Assembly: GCA_031404455.1 (NCBI GenBank)
Contig: JANNHP010000248.1
Coordinates: forward strand, 1-35,018
Length of the DNA: 35,018 nucleotides
Source of the DNA: JANNHP01 sp031404455
GTDB taxonomy: Bacteria > Planctomycetota > JAJSAM01 > JAJVHW01
Direction of reading: 5' to 3'
In this document: piece by piece, positions 6,918 through 15,262 of the stretch
Numbering within the stretch: the stretch's first letter is position 1
Layout of the letters: each line of letters starts with the position of its first letter
Translations under genes and position numbers: made by a program
The notes under the pieces: model-generated
Databases searched by the model: none
Seen by the model: only the letters and a program-made list of their open reading frames with translations
Told to the model about the DNA's origin: nothing

Positions 6918-8192
6918 TCAGGTTTCGGAGTCCTCTTCGCGCCGGATGCGCGCGCCGAGCTTCTCGAGTTTCGCCTCCATGCGCTCGTAGCCGCGGTCCA
7001 TGTGGTAGACGCGGCGCACCTCGGTTTCGCCCTCCGCGACGAGTCCCGCGAGGACCAGCGCCGCCGAGGCACGCAGGTCCGACGCCATCACCTCCGCGCC
7101 GGAGAGGTAGTCGGTGCCGTGGACGATGGCGCAGTTGCCCTCCTTGCGCACACGGGCTCGCATTCGCTGCAGTTCCGCGACGTGCATGAAGCGCTCCGGA
7201 TAGATCTTCTCCGTCACGACCGCGACTCCGTCGGCGAGGCACAACGTGGCCATGAACTGGGCCTGCAGGTCCGTCGGGAAACCCGGGTACGGGAGCGTGG
7301 TGATGTCCGCGGCCTGCAGGCGGCTGCGCCGGGAGCAGGAGACCCAGTCGGGCCCCGTCTCCACCTTGCATCCGATCGCCTCGAGGCGCTCGATCGGGGC
7401 GCGGAGGTGGTCCGGGCGGCACTTCTTCACCGTGACGCTTCCACCGGTGATCGCCGCCGCCGCGAGGAACGTCCCCGCCTCGATGCGGTCCGGCACGGGG
7501 CGGTACTCGGCGCCGTGGAGTTCGCCGACGCCGTGGATCTCCAGAGTGGGAGTGCCGATGCCGCGGACGTCGGCACCCATGCTGACGAGAAAGCGTGCGA
7601 GGTCCTGGACTTCCGGCTCGCAGGCCGCCATCTCGATGAGAGTCGTGCCCTCCGCAAGCACCGCGGCCATCATCACGTTTGCCGTGCCGGTCACGGTGGG
7701 TCCGAACGCGCCGCCGAGGTACATCGCCGCTCCGTGCATGCGCGCCCCGTCGGCGACGATGTAGCCGCGCTCGATGTCGATCTCCGCGCCGAGCGCCTCG
7801 AATCCCTTCAGGTGCAGATCGATCGGGCGCTGGCCGAACACGCAGCCGCCAGGAAAGGACACCCGCGCGCGGCGGCGGCGGCCGAGCAGCGGCCCGAGCA
7901 CGCAGACGGACGCGCGCATCGTCTTCACCATGTCGTACGGCGCCTCGACCTTGGTCTCGTCGACGACACGCGTCGAGATGGATCCGTCGTCGTGCCGTTC
8001 GCACTCGACTCCGAGCGCGCCGAGGATCTTGAGCATCGTCTCGACGTCGCGCAGTCGTGGCGCGTCGATGATGCGACAAGGCTCTCTTGTGAGCAACGTC
8101 GCCGCCAACAGAGGCAGGACGGAGTTCTTGGCGGTTCCCGCCTCGACTTCCCCGCGGAGGGCGACGCCCCCCTGGATGACGAACTTGTCCAA
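6918..8192 (-). CDS. murA: UDP-N-acetylglucosamine 1-carboxyvinyltransferase
   Basis: First committed enzyme of peptidoglycan precursor synthesis: transfers enolpyruvate from PEP to UDP-GlcNAc in the cytoplasm. The protein has 424 residues. Substrate-binding Lys22-Asn23 are in AGTAKNSVLP. The catalytic cysteine, target of fosfomycin in the family, is Cys117 in FPGGCVFGQRPIDLHLKG, so sensitivity would be expected from this residue alone. TLPYPGFPTDLQAQFMA is in the C-terminal half. The start is TTG at 8192, with AAGGAG about 7 bases upstream. A functional MurA argues for a peptidoglycan wall in this organism. Confidence 0.97.
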   Translation of the reverse strand: MDKFVIQGGVALRGEVEAGTAKNSVLPLLAATLLTREPCRIIDAPRLRDVETMLKILGALGVECERHDDGSISTRVVDETKVEAPYDMVKTMRASVCVLGPLLGRRRRARVSFPGGCVFGQRPIDLHLKGFEALGAEIDIERGYIVADGARMHGAAMYLGGAFGPTVTGTANVMMAAVLAEGTTLIEMAACEPEVQDLARFLVSMGADVRGIGTPTLEIHGVGELHGAEYRPVPDRIEAGTFLAAAAITGGSVTVKKCRPDHLRAPIERLEAIGCKVETGPDWVSCSRRSRLQAADITTLPYPGFPTDLQAQFMATLCLADGVAVVTEKIYPERFMHVAELQRMRARVRKEGNCAIVHGTDYLSGAEVMASDLRASAALVLAGLVAEGETEVRRVYHMDRGYERMEAKLEKLGARIRREEDSET

Positions 8193-8299
8193 CTTCGACT
8201 CCTTCGGCGCGCGGATGCCGGCGTCGCAGTCACGGAGGGGAGTACGCGCACGTCCTCAAGGGGTGCGTGATACTAGCGCCGGGCGACGAGTGAATCGAG

Positions 8300-8327
8300 A
8301 GGGGCCGAACCTCGCGGTCCGGCCCCT
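8300..8327 (-). terminator. Hairpin after the glycine-rich protein gene
   Basis: Arms aggggccg (8300-8307) and cggcccct (8320-8327) pair perfectly; acc and ggt extend the stem beyond a single mismatch, leaving a tcgc loop. It lies 21 bases after the stop of the large minus-strand gene. No strong T tract follows, so it is a putative terminator only. Confidence 0.45.
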
Positions 8328-8347
8328 GTGAAGAACTTCGCGTTCGA

Positions 8348-11164
8348 CTAGAAGTTGAACTGGAACGTCGTCACGATGCGATCGACGAACGGCAGCGGGC
8401 TCGTGGCCGTCTGCGTCGCGTCGAGCTGGAAGTAGATGCGGAACCGGATGAACCGGTATCCCTTGCTGTTCAGCGCGCTCACGTCGAACCCGGCGTACTC
8501 CTTCGAATTCGGCGGGAGTCCGGGGACCGGTCCGATCGGCGAGACGAACGCACCGCCCGGCGTGCCCGTCTCGTCGTGCACCTTGATCGGCTGCCACTGC
8601 GACGTGATGTTCAAGTTGCTCGAGCCCTGGGAGGTGGTCAGTGCAGTGGTGTCCGGCGTCCCGAACAGGGTCGGGTGCTCCTTCGTCATCTGCACCTGGA
8701 CGTAGATCGCGTCGTTCTGGGTGGAGGTCGCGACGCTCGAGAGCGTCCACGCGAGGATGCGCGGGTCCTGGACGCCCAGGTCGGTCCACTTCGTGTACAC
8801 GAAGGACGGAACTCCCGCACCGACAGGCTGGAAGGTGCCCTGCGTCGCGCCGGGGATGGCGATTCCGCCGTTCGGGTCCTCCGTGCGAACCAGTCCCGTG
8901 CCGCCGTTGCCGCCGTTCGGAGCGGTGTACGAACCGCTCTGGGTGCCTCCGGCGCCGCCGCCGACGTCGAGGGACGCCGCGGGGTTCGGGATGTTGTAGC
9001 CCTTCGTCGAACGCATCAGGATCGAGCCGCCGCCGCCACCGCCGCCGAGGCCGGTCGTCCATCCGCTCTTGTAGCCCGCGCCGTTGCCGCCCTTGCCGCC
9101 GTGCGCACGGATGGCACCGTTCGTTCCGACGATGAGCGTTCCGGCCGTCTGGATCAGGATCGCGCCGCCGCCGCCGCCGCCTGCGCCGGCCGGCGTGCCC
9201 CAGAGATAGCTCGGGTAGAGGTATCCGCCGTTGCCGCCCGCCGCTCCACCCGCGCCGCCCACGAGGGGCGACAGGTCGTCGTTGCCGGTCGCCGCCGCAC
9301 CGCCGGAACCGCCGGTGCCGTTCCATGACGGGTACGGACCGGCGCCGTTCGCGCCGCCGGTGCCCGCGGTGCGACCGGCGCCGCCGCCGCCGCCGCCGGC
9401 GCCCTGGCCGTAGACGCTACCGGTGGCGGTCGTGCCGCCCAGACCGCCGCGTCCGCCGTCCGCCGCGCTCGCCACGATGGCCGCCAAGTCGTTGCCCGGC
9501 GTGCCGCTGGGACCTCGCGCTCCTGAGATCAGCGTGTTGGGAGCGCCGCCGCCCTTGCCACCGCCGGGACCGCCGTTGCCGCCGACCGTGGCCGTGGTCG
9601 TGCTCATCGCGGCGGAGTACGAAGCGCTCGCGTTGGCATCGCCCCCCGGGTTGCCGTTCACGCTGAGCGCGCCGTTCACGGTGATGCTCATGGCCTTGAT
9701 CGTGGGCGGCTTCGTGCCCGTGAACGTGATGGTCACGTTCGGCGGGATCACGATGTTGCGGTAGTTGAGCTCGGCTCCGGCGAAGGCGTCGGAGTTGACC
9801 GTGGTGTCCTTGGTGGGCAGCAGATCGCCGAGCGCGCCGCTTCCACCGGCGACGGTGAAGGCTGCTGCAGCAGCACTGGGAACCGAACCGTCCACATCGC
9901 CCGTCGAGAGAGCCGCGTCGTAGAGGTTCTCCGACTTCGTGAACTCCACCGTGATCGAGTCCTGCGTTGCAGGCTCGTCGCGCGTGGTGAAGATCAACAT
10001 GGTTCGCGGATCGATCTCGTCGGGGTGCGCGTCTCCGAGCGCCAGGATGTTCGTCTTGAGCACCCCACGGGCGGCCGCGGAGCCGGGCTCCGAGAGCGGC
10101 GGCCAGTCGGTGATGAGCTCAGCCGGCGGATCGGGAAGCTGATCGACCGGAGTTCCCGGAGACCGCGCGCGCCCCGCTGCCAGGAAGTCGTAGATCTGCC
10201 TGAGCGTGTCGCGATCGCGATTGACCGCGAAATCGTTCTGCTCGGTGAGGTCCTTGACGCCCTTGCCGACTCGCAGTCCGTACGTGCCGAGGTCCGCCAA
10301 CGCCACGCGAGGCTTGAACGCGAGCAAGGTCGTGTCGAAGTTCTGCTCGACGAACACCGAACCCTGGACGGGACGCCTGAGCGTGTAGTCGTTCTTGCGG
10401 GCCAGCATCGTCATCTCGATGTTGCCCTGGTTACGAGCAGTGCCCGGGGCCACCGGAACCTTCGTGCAGAAGAGCGCGAGCAGGATCGCGTTCGGTACGT
10501 CTTGAGTGCCGCCGTGCGTCGCATACTGTGCCTCGGCTGAGGCGGGCGTGTCGGGCGGATTCGAGAACGAGAACTGCGGCGGAGGGGAGTCGGTGTAGCT
10601 CTGCGTCGTCCACAGGCGCTCGGGAGGCGACGCCTGCGCCGTGGTGAAGCGGGTGTACGTGGTCCCCTTGAGCGGCTTTCCGGCCGTGGAGCGAACCGTC
10701 GCGATGGCCGGCTTGCCGATGATGCGGACCTCGTAGCCGGTCGCGGGCTTGAACCCCGCGTTGGCGGACGCGTCATCGAGGGGAGAGCCCTCGGAATAGA
10801 AGTTCCCGTTCGCGTCGCGCAGGTGCGTCGGCAGACGGGGGTAGAACCGAACCACGTTTCCGACGACCTGGATGCTCCCGAAGACCTGCTTCGTGTACCC
10901 GGTCTGCGTGCTGTTCTGCCCGCGCACCTGCAGTGTCGCCGGCGTGACCGTCGAGGGGTCGATCTCGTGACTGAAGCTGACTTCGACGACACGGTTCGCA
11001 GCGACGCCCGCTTCCTGCGCGACGCTGATGCCCTGCACCTGCAGGGCACCGCCCTTGCGGGAACCGGCGGCGCGCGCGGGCTGCAACGAAGCAGCCGTGA
11101 GCGCGATCACGGTTGCGGCAGCGCAACCACCCACGAGCAGCGCGGTCTTCTTCGAATTCGCCAT
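8348..11164 (-). CDS. Large exported glycine-rich protein with SbsA-type Ig-like domain
   Basis: A 938-residue protein of unknown exact function. It has a Sec-type signal peptide (residues 1 to about 33, ending QPARA). A bacterial Ig-like (SbsA/Big_5 type) domain at about 45-150 carries VVEVSFSHEIDPSTVTPATL. A long glycine-rich segment at about 500-765 contains repeated GGxGG patches, three runs of six or seven glycines and units such as GGGGAILIQTAGTLIV and GGGGSILMRS, suggesting stacked beta-strand repeats. The C-terminal 150 residues look like a beta-rich domain. Likely cell-surface or matrix protein. The start at 11164 is preferred over one 12 codons upstream because AGAGAGG precedes it and the signal peptide begins there. 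No recognisable catalytic motif. Confidence 0.85.
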   Translation of the reverse strand: MANSKKTALLVGGCAAATVIALTAASLQPARAAGSRKGGALQVQGISVAQEAGVAANRVVEVSFSHEIDPSTVTPATLQVRGQNSTQTGYTKQVFGSIQVVGNVVRFYPRLPTHLRDANGNFYSEGSPLDDASANAGFKPATGYEVRIIGKPAIATVRSTAGKPLKGTTYTRFTTAQASPPERLWTTQSYTDSPPPQFSFSNPPDTPASAEAQYATHGGTQDVPNAILLALFCTKVPVAPGTARNQGNIEMTMLARKNDYTLRRPVQGSVFVEQNFDTTLLAFKPRVALADLGTYGLRVGKGVKDLTEQNDFAVNRDRDTLRQIYDFLAAGRARSPGTPVDQLPDPPAELITDWPPLSEPGSAAARGVLKTNILALGDAHPDEIDPRTMLIFTTRDEPATQDSITVEFTKSENLYDAALSTGDVDGSVPSAAAAAFTVAGGSGALGDLLPTKDTTVNSDAFAGAELNYRNIVIPPNVTITFTGTKPPTIKAMSITVNGALSVNGNPGGDANASASYSAAMSTTTATVGGNGGPGGGKGGGAPNTLISGARGPSGTPGNDLAAIVASAADGGRGGLGGTTATGSVYGQGAGGGGGGAGRTAGTGGANGAGPYPSWNGTGGSGGAAATGNDDLSPLVGGAGGAAGGNGGYLYPSYLWGTPAGAGGGGGGAILIQTAGTLIVGTNGAIRAHGGKGGNGAGYKSGWTTGLGGGGGGGSILMRSTKGYNIPNPAASLDVGGGAGGTQSGSYTAPNGGNGGTGLVRTEDPNGGIAIPGATQGTFQPVGAGVPSFVYTKWTDLGVQDPRILAWTLSSVATSTQNDAIYVQVQMTKEHPTLFGTPDTTALTTSQGSSNLNITSQWQPIKVHDETGTPGGAFVSPIGPVPGLPPNSKEYAGFDVSALNSKGYRFIRFRIYFQLDATQTATSPLPFVDRIVTTFQFNF

Positions 11165-11714
11165 CGGAGTTGCACCTCTCTCGAGCCGGACCGGAATCAC
11201 AACCGGCCGTGGAGCAGCGGAAGTCTACTGCGCAACTTCGCTGCCGTTCCACAAGGAACTCGGCCGCAGGCTCGATTCCCGCTCGCTCCACGCAGCTGTG
11301 TCCGCCTCGGACTCAGGTTGGTGAGCGGCGCCGCCCCGAGCTCACGGACCAGTCCGCGCGAATCCGCTCGATCGAGGACGCGCGCGGCGAGACGTACCGA
11401 CGACGAGCGCCGGTCCGGTTCGCGCTGCAGATTCCCCTTCCCCGACGACTTTCGTCGTTTGAAACTCTCCCGCGACGGCAGCGGAACGTGGCCCAGTCGC
11501 CCGGTGAGATCCCCGGCACCGTCTCGAACCTCCCGGGCGGCCGGGCGTGTGGACGGGGTTGCGGACGGGCGGCCTCTCGTCGAAACTTGACCGAGCGATT
11601 CGCGGCCTGAGAATACCCGGTTTGCCCGCGCACCCAATGCGGCGACCTCCCGCGACGGCTCATGCGACTCCGCCCGGGCGGACGACCATGCAACGAAACA
11701 AGGAATGCACCGAA
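11165..11714. promoter_or_regulatory. Divergent intergenic region with structured RNA-like element
   Basis: A 550-base gap between the divergently transcribed glycine-rich protein gene and the TPR-alphaCTD gene; it must hold promoters for both, though I cannot assign -35/-10 boxes with confidence. It includes a tRNA-like structured element at 11208-11292 and a gtgagc/gctcac hairpin at about 11321-11345 with a GC-rich loop. The best ribosome-binding site for the plus-strand gene is AAGGAA at about 11699. No convincing extra gene was found. Confidence 0.5.
11208..11292 (+). ncRNA. tRNA-like folded element, possibly a tRNA remnant
   Basis: The ends pair perfectly over 8 bases (cgtggagc at 11208-11215, gctccacg at 11285-11292). 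The 3' side reads like a T-arm plus acceptor: gcagg, loop ctcgatt, cccgc, then tcgctcca. Inside are a gaagt/acttc hairpin (11220-11239) and a gttcc-acaa-ggaac hairpin (about 11246-11259). Against a functional tRNA: the T-loop starts with C instead of T, the T-stem has a mismatch, the D-loop lacks GG, and the middle hairpin has a four-base loop, not a seven-base anticodon loop. A decayed tRNA gene or a structured leader of the minus-strand gene are both possible. Confidence 0.35.
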
Positions 11715-13082
11715 ATGAACGAGTCGGCCACCTGCGACGTGCTCGGCGCTCTCGAGAAGAGCCAGCCGGTCCTTCAGGAGCTCATCTTGGCGCGCGAAGC
11801 CGTCGGGAGCGACGCGGAGGCGCGCAAGAAGGTCCAGAGCCTGGTCTCCTCGCTCCCCGTCGACGCGGACTCCGCGAAGGACGACAAGGCGCTCGCGCTG
11901 AAGAAGGGCGTCGCGTTGTGGACGATGGGACGAGACGCGGAGGCCGCCGAGTGGCTGCAGCACTCCCCGTCGAAGATGGCGAAGCTCGTGCGGGGACGTT
12001 GCCTCGTCGCGTGCGGATATCCGGCCGCGGCGCTCGAGGTGCTCGGAGAAGTCGCATCGGACCCGGGCGCCTTGGAGCCGACGGCCGAGGCGAACGCCAA
12101 CCTCGGCAACGCCGACGCCTTGCGCAAGCTGCTCGATCAACTGGAGCCGGCTGCGGGCCCGGCGGCGGGGTCGTACTTCCAGGGTCGGATCGCGGAGCTG
12201 GATGGGGACCGCGCCTCTGCGGCCGGCCACTATCGTGCGGCGCTCGAAGAAGACTCGGCGCACGCCCCGTCGCTCTTCCGGCTCGCGTTCCATGAGTACA
12301 CGTTCGGCGACGAGGACGAGGCCGTGGAGCTCTACGTCCGCTGTCTCGAGTCGCCGCTCCCGCCGATGAACGCCTACCTCAATCTGGGCAACCTTTACGA
12401 GGATCGCGGAGAGATGTCGAAGGCGCTCGACTGCTACACGGCGGTGATCGACGCGGACCCGACGAACACCCGTGCCCGTCTGTTCCGCGGCGATGCCCTC
12501 GCATCGCTGAACATGTTCTACGACGAGGATCTCGAGCGTCGCGCCGACCGCAGGTCGCAGGTGCTGCGCCTTCCGGTCACCGACTTCGAACTGAGCGTTC
12601 GCAGCCGCAACTGTCTCGCGAAGATGGGTGTGCGCACCCTGGGCGACCTCGTCCAGCGCACGGAGCAGGAACTGCTCTCGTACAAGAACTTCGGCGAGAC
12701 CAGCCTGCAGGAGATCAAGGACATCCTCGCGCAGAAGGGACTGCGCCTGGGGATGGGCCGCGAGGAAGTGGCGCGCGACGACCAGGCGCGGACGATCCTC
12801 GAGGGAATCGGCACGGGCGAGGCGGACCGTCGCAAGCTGCTCCAGAAACCCCTGACCGAGCTCGAGCTCTCGGTGCGCAGCCGCCACTGCATGAGCGTGC
12901 TCGGCCTGAGGACCGTCTCGGACCTCATCCAGCGCAGCGAGCCGGAGCTCATGACGATCAAGAACTTCGGACAGACGAGCCTCAACGAGGTGAAGCAGAA
13001 GCTCGCGGAACTCGGACTCTCCCTCGTGGCAGGGGCCGAGTTGACGACGCCTGTCGTCGATGAGCCCGAACTCCAGGACTGA
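11715..13082 (+). CDS. TPR protein with two RNA polymerase alpha C-terminal domains
   Basis: A 455-residue cytoplasmic protein. Residues 1-280 are helical with tetratricopeptide-type repeats, clearest at about 154-262 (SYFQGRIAELDGDRASAAGHY, YLNLGNLYEDRGEMSKALDC). Two copies of the alpha C-terminal domain follow, at about 284-347 and 376-438. Copy 1 keeps the DNA-contact residues that correspond to E. coli Arg265, Asn268, Cys269, Gly296, Ser299 and Glu302 (Arg296, Asn299, Cys300 in SVRSRNC; NFGETSLQE), with Lys298 replaced by Thr. Copy 2 has His in place of Asn268. There is no alpha N-terminal domain, so it cannot assemble polymerase. It may contact UP-like DNA, sigma factors or activators. 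The start at 11715 has AAGGAA upstream. ruvA follows 42 bases later. Confidence 0.88.
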   Translation: MNESATCDVLGALEKSQPVLQELILAREAVGSDAEARKKVQSLVSSLPVDADSAKDDKALALKKGVALWTMGRDAEAAEWLQHSPSKMAKLVRGRCLVACGYPAAALEVLGEVASDPGALEPTAEANANLGNADALRKLLDQLEPAAGPAAGSYFQGRIAELDGDRASAAGHYRAALEEDSAHAPSLFRLAFHEYTFGDEDEAVELYVRCLESPLPPMNAYLNLGNLYEDRGEMSKALDCYTAVIDADPTNTRARLFRGDALASLNMFYDEDLERRADRRSQVLRLPVTDFELSVRSRNCLAKMGVRTLGDLVQRTEQELLSYKNFGETSLQEIKDILAQKGLRLGMGREEVARDDQARTILEGIGTGEADRRKLLQKPLTELELSVRSRHCMSVLGLRTVSDLIQRSEPELMTIKNFGQTSLNEVKQKLAELGLSLVAGAELTTPVVDEPELQD

Positions 13083-13124
13083 CGACTCCCACTCCACGAG
13101 CCGACGACGGCGGGAGACCAGGCC

Positions 13125-13709
13125 TTGTACGAGTATCTTCGCGGGAGCCTGGTCGAGAGGAGCCCCGCCCACGCGGTGCTGGACGTGGGCGGAATCGGAT
13201 TCCGAATCGCGATCCCGCTCTCCACCTACGAGAAGTTGACCCCGCTCGGCAGCCTCGTCCAACTGCACATCGTGCTCGTCGTGAGAGAAGACTCGCAGCG
13301 CCTGTTCGGTTTCGCGACGCTCGACGAGAGGGCGTTCTTCGTCGGACTCCAGACGGTCTCTGGTATCGGTCCGGCCGTGGCGCTCGGGATCGTCTCCTCG
13401 ATGACCTTCTCCTCGTTCCGCGCGGCAGTGACGGCCGGTGACGCATCGCAGTTGCGGCGGATCCGGGGCGTGGGCAAGCGTCTCTCCGAGCGCCTCGTCG
13501 TGGAACTCCGGGACAAGCTCGGCGCGGACGGCACGGGTGCCGCTGCGGGAGGAGCCCACTCCGCGGCGTCGCACGACGCGCAGATGGCGCTCGAGCAACT
13601 CGGATTCGACCGCGACGCGGCCGCCCTTGCGCTCTCCGAGCTCCGCCGCGAATCGCCGTCGCTCGACGACGCGGGCGAACTCGTGCGCCGCGCACTGAAG
13701 CGCCTGTAG
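13125..13709 (+). CDS. ruvA: Holliday junction branch migration protein RuvA
   Basis: RuvA binds the four-way junction and loads the RuvB motor for branch migration in recombinational repair. It has 194 residues: an N-terminal OB fold (1 to about 62, MYEYLRGSLVERSPAHAVLD and GIGFRIAIPLSTYE), tandem helix-hairpin-helix motifs (SGIGPAVALGI and IRGVGKRLSERLVVELRDKL), an Ala/Gly linker, and the C-terminal RuvB-binding three-helix domain (about 148-194, QMALEQLGF). The start is TTG at 13125, preceded by GGGAGA. Neither ruvB nor ruvC is in the window. It lies between the TPR-alphaCTD gene and asnS. Confidence 0.95.
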   Translation: MYEYLRGSLVERSPAHAVLDVGGIGFRIAIPLSTYEKLTPLGSLVQLHIVLVVREDSQRLFGFATLDERAFFVGLQTVSGIGPAVALGIVSSMTFSSFRAAVTAGDASQLRRIRGVGKRLSERLVVELRDKLGADGTGAAAGGAHSAASHDAQMALEQLGFDRDAAALALSELRRESPSLDDAGELVRRALKRL

Positions 13710-13759
13710 CTCCGCGCGCTACACTGCGCACGGCTCGCGCCGGAAGGAGCTCGAACACC

Positions 13760-15067
13760 TTGGCAGACCTCGTCACCATCTCCGAACTGCCCCGCCACGT
13801 CGGGCAAACCGTGCGAGTCGGGGGCTGGGTCACCCACGTGAGATCCAGCGGGAAGCTCTGTTTCGCCGTCATCCGGGACGGGAGCGGAACCGTCCAGTGC
13901 GTCGCGTTCCGCGGCGACGTCGATCCCGACACGTTCGCCGCCGCCGGCAAGCTGACGGTCGAGACGTCGGTACGCGTCACGGGTGCCGTGCGCGCGGACG
14001 CCCGGTCGCCGGGCGGCGTGGAGCTCGGCCTGTCGAACCTCGAGGTCATCGGAGCGAGTCCGGACTACCCGATCACCCCGAAGGAGCACGGAACCGCGTT
14101 CCTCATGGCGCACCGGCACCTCTGGCTGCGATCGAGCCGCCAGCACGCGGTCCTGCGGATCAGGCACCACGTCGAGGCCGCGATCATCGAGTTCCTTCAC
14201 GGCGACGGCTTCCACAGGTTCGACACCCCCATCCTCACCCCGTGTGCTGCCGAGGGGACGTCGAACCTGTTCGCCACTGAGTACTTCGATCTCGGCCGCG
14301 CGTACCTCGCCCAGACCGGCCAACTGTACGTCGAGGCCGGAATGATGGCTCTCGGCAAGGTGTACTGTTTCGGGCCGACGTTCCGTGCCGAGCAGTCGAA
14401 GACACGCAGGCACCTGACGGAGTTCTGGATGGTCGAACCGGAGGTGGCGTTCGCGACCCACGACGACAACCTCGCGCTCCAGGAGCGCATGTTCTCGTTC
14501 ATCGTGGCGAAGGTCATGGAGCGTGCACGCCCCGAACTCACGCTCCTCGGACGGGATTTCGCGGCGCTCGAGCGGGTCACACCCCCGTTCCCGAGGATCA
14601 CCTACGACCGGGCGCTCGAGATGATCGCCGCCGCCGCCACGCCGGACATGCCGGCGCTCACGTGGGGCGAGGATCTCGGAGCCCCTCACGAGGTGTTCCT
14701 CTCGAACCAGTACGACCGACCGGTCTTCGTGGAGCGTTATCCGTCGAAGATCAAGGCGTTCTACATGCAGCCGGATCCGGCTCGCCCGGAAGTGGTGCTC
14801 AACGCCGATCTCCTCGCTCCGGGCTTCGGCGAGATCATCGGCGGCAGCGAGCGCATCCACGACGAGACGCTCCTCCGGAGCCGGATCGAAGCCGAGGGTC
14901 TTCAGGTGTCCGACTACGGCTGGTACCTCGACCTTCGCAGGTACGGATCGGTGCCGCACTCCGGCTTCGGATTGGGTGTCGAGCGGATGGTCCTGTGGGT
15001 GAGCGGACTTCCCCACATCCGCGAAGCGATCCCGTTCGCAAGGACGCTGTACAAGCTCTACCCGTAG
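13760..15067 (+). CDS. asnS: Asparaginyl-tRNA synthetase
   Basis: Class IIb synthetase that charges tRNA-Asn with asparagine. It has 435 residues: an N-terminal OB-fold anticodon-binding domain (1 to about 105, GWVTHVRSSGKLCFAVIRDG), motif 2 FRAEQSKTRRHLTEFWMVE (208-226) and motif 3 GFGLGVERMVLW (402-413). GEIIGGSERI and the motif 2 context point to AsnRS rather than AspRS. The start is TTG at 13760, with AAGGAG about 10 bases upstream; the domain begins immediately after. Its presence implies direct tRNA-Asn charging. The gene is followed by a bidirectional hairpin. Confidence 0.95.
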   Translation: MADLVTISELPRHVGQTVRVGGWVTHVRSSGKLCFAVIRDGSGTVQCVAFRGDVDPDTFAAAGKLTVETSVRVTGAVRADARSPGGVELGLSNLEVIGASPDYPITPKEHGTAFLMAHRHLWLRSSRQHAVLRIRHHVEAAIIEFLHGDGFHRFDTPILTPCAAEGTSNLFATEYFDLGRAYLAQTGQLYVEAGMMALGKVYCFGPTFRAEQSKTRRHLTEFWMVEPEVAFATHDDNLALQERMFSFIVAKVMERARPELTLLGRDFAALERVTPPFPRITYDRALEMIAAAATPDMPALTWGEDLGAPHEVFLSNQYDRPVFVERYPSKIKAFYMQPDPARPEVVLNADLLAPGFGEIIGGSERIHDETLLRSRIEAEGLQVSDYGWYLDLRRYGSVPHSGFGLGVERMVLWVSGLPHIREAIPFARTLYKLYP

Positions 15068-15211
15068 CCGCGCGCCGCGGTCAGGGTCCCTTCCCGGACA
15101 CGGCTTTCGTCGACGCCGGCCCGTCGCCATTCGAGGCGAGACCACTCGCGCGCGGGCGAAGAGCGACGGCTCGCATCGCCCCATCGAGCGGGTTCGTCCG
15201 TCCGTGAAACG

Positions 15212-15241
15212 ACGGCGGGAGGGCTCGCGCCCTCCCGCCGT
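15212..15241. terminator. Bidirectional hairpin between asnS and the convergent gene
   Basis: A 13-base perfect inverted repeat (15212-15224 and 15229-15241) with a tcgc loop lies between the asnS stop at 15067 and the convergent gene's stop at 15263. It is well placed to end both transcripts. T tracts on either side are short (ttcaatc on plus, gtttc on minus). The 195-base gap holds no other convincing feature. Confidence 0.55.
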
Positions 15242-15262
15242 TCAATCGATCCAGGTTCGGCC

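Noticed and set aside
5235..8270. A 1011-codon open frame on the plus strand
   Set aside because: It lies antisense to ffh and murA, which have unmistakable motifs; the translation is Arg/Leu/Ala/Asp-rich with no domain, a normal by-product of high GC.
11208..11292. A functional tRNA gene
   Set aside because: The T-loop, D-loop and anticodon loop all violate tRNA rules; kept only as a tRNA-like element.
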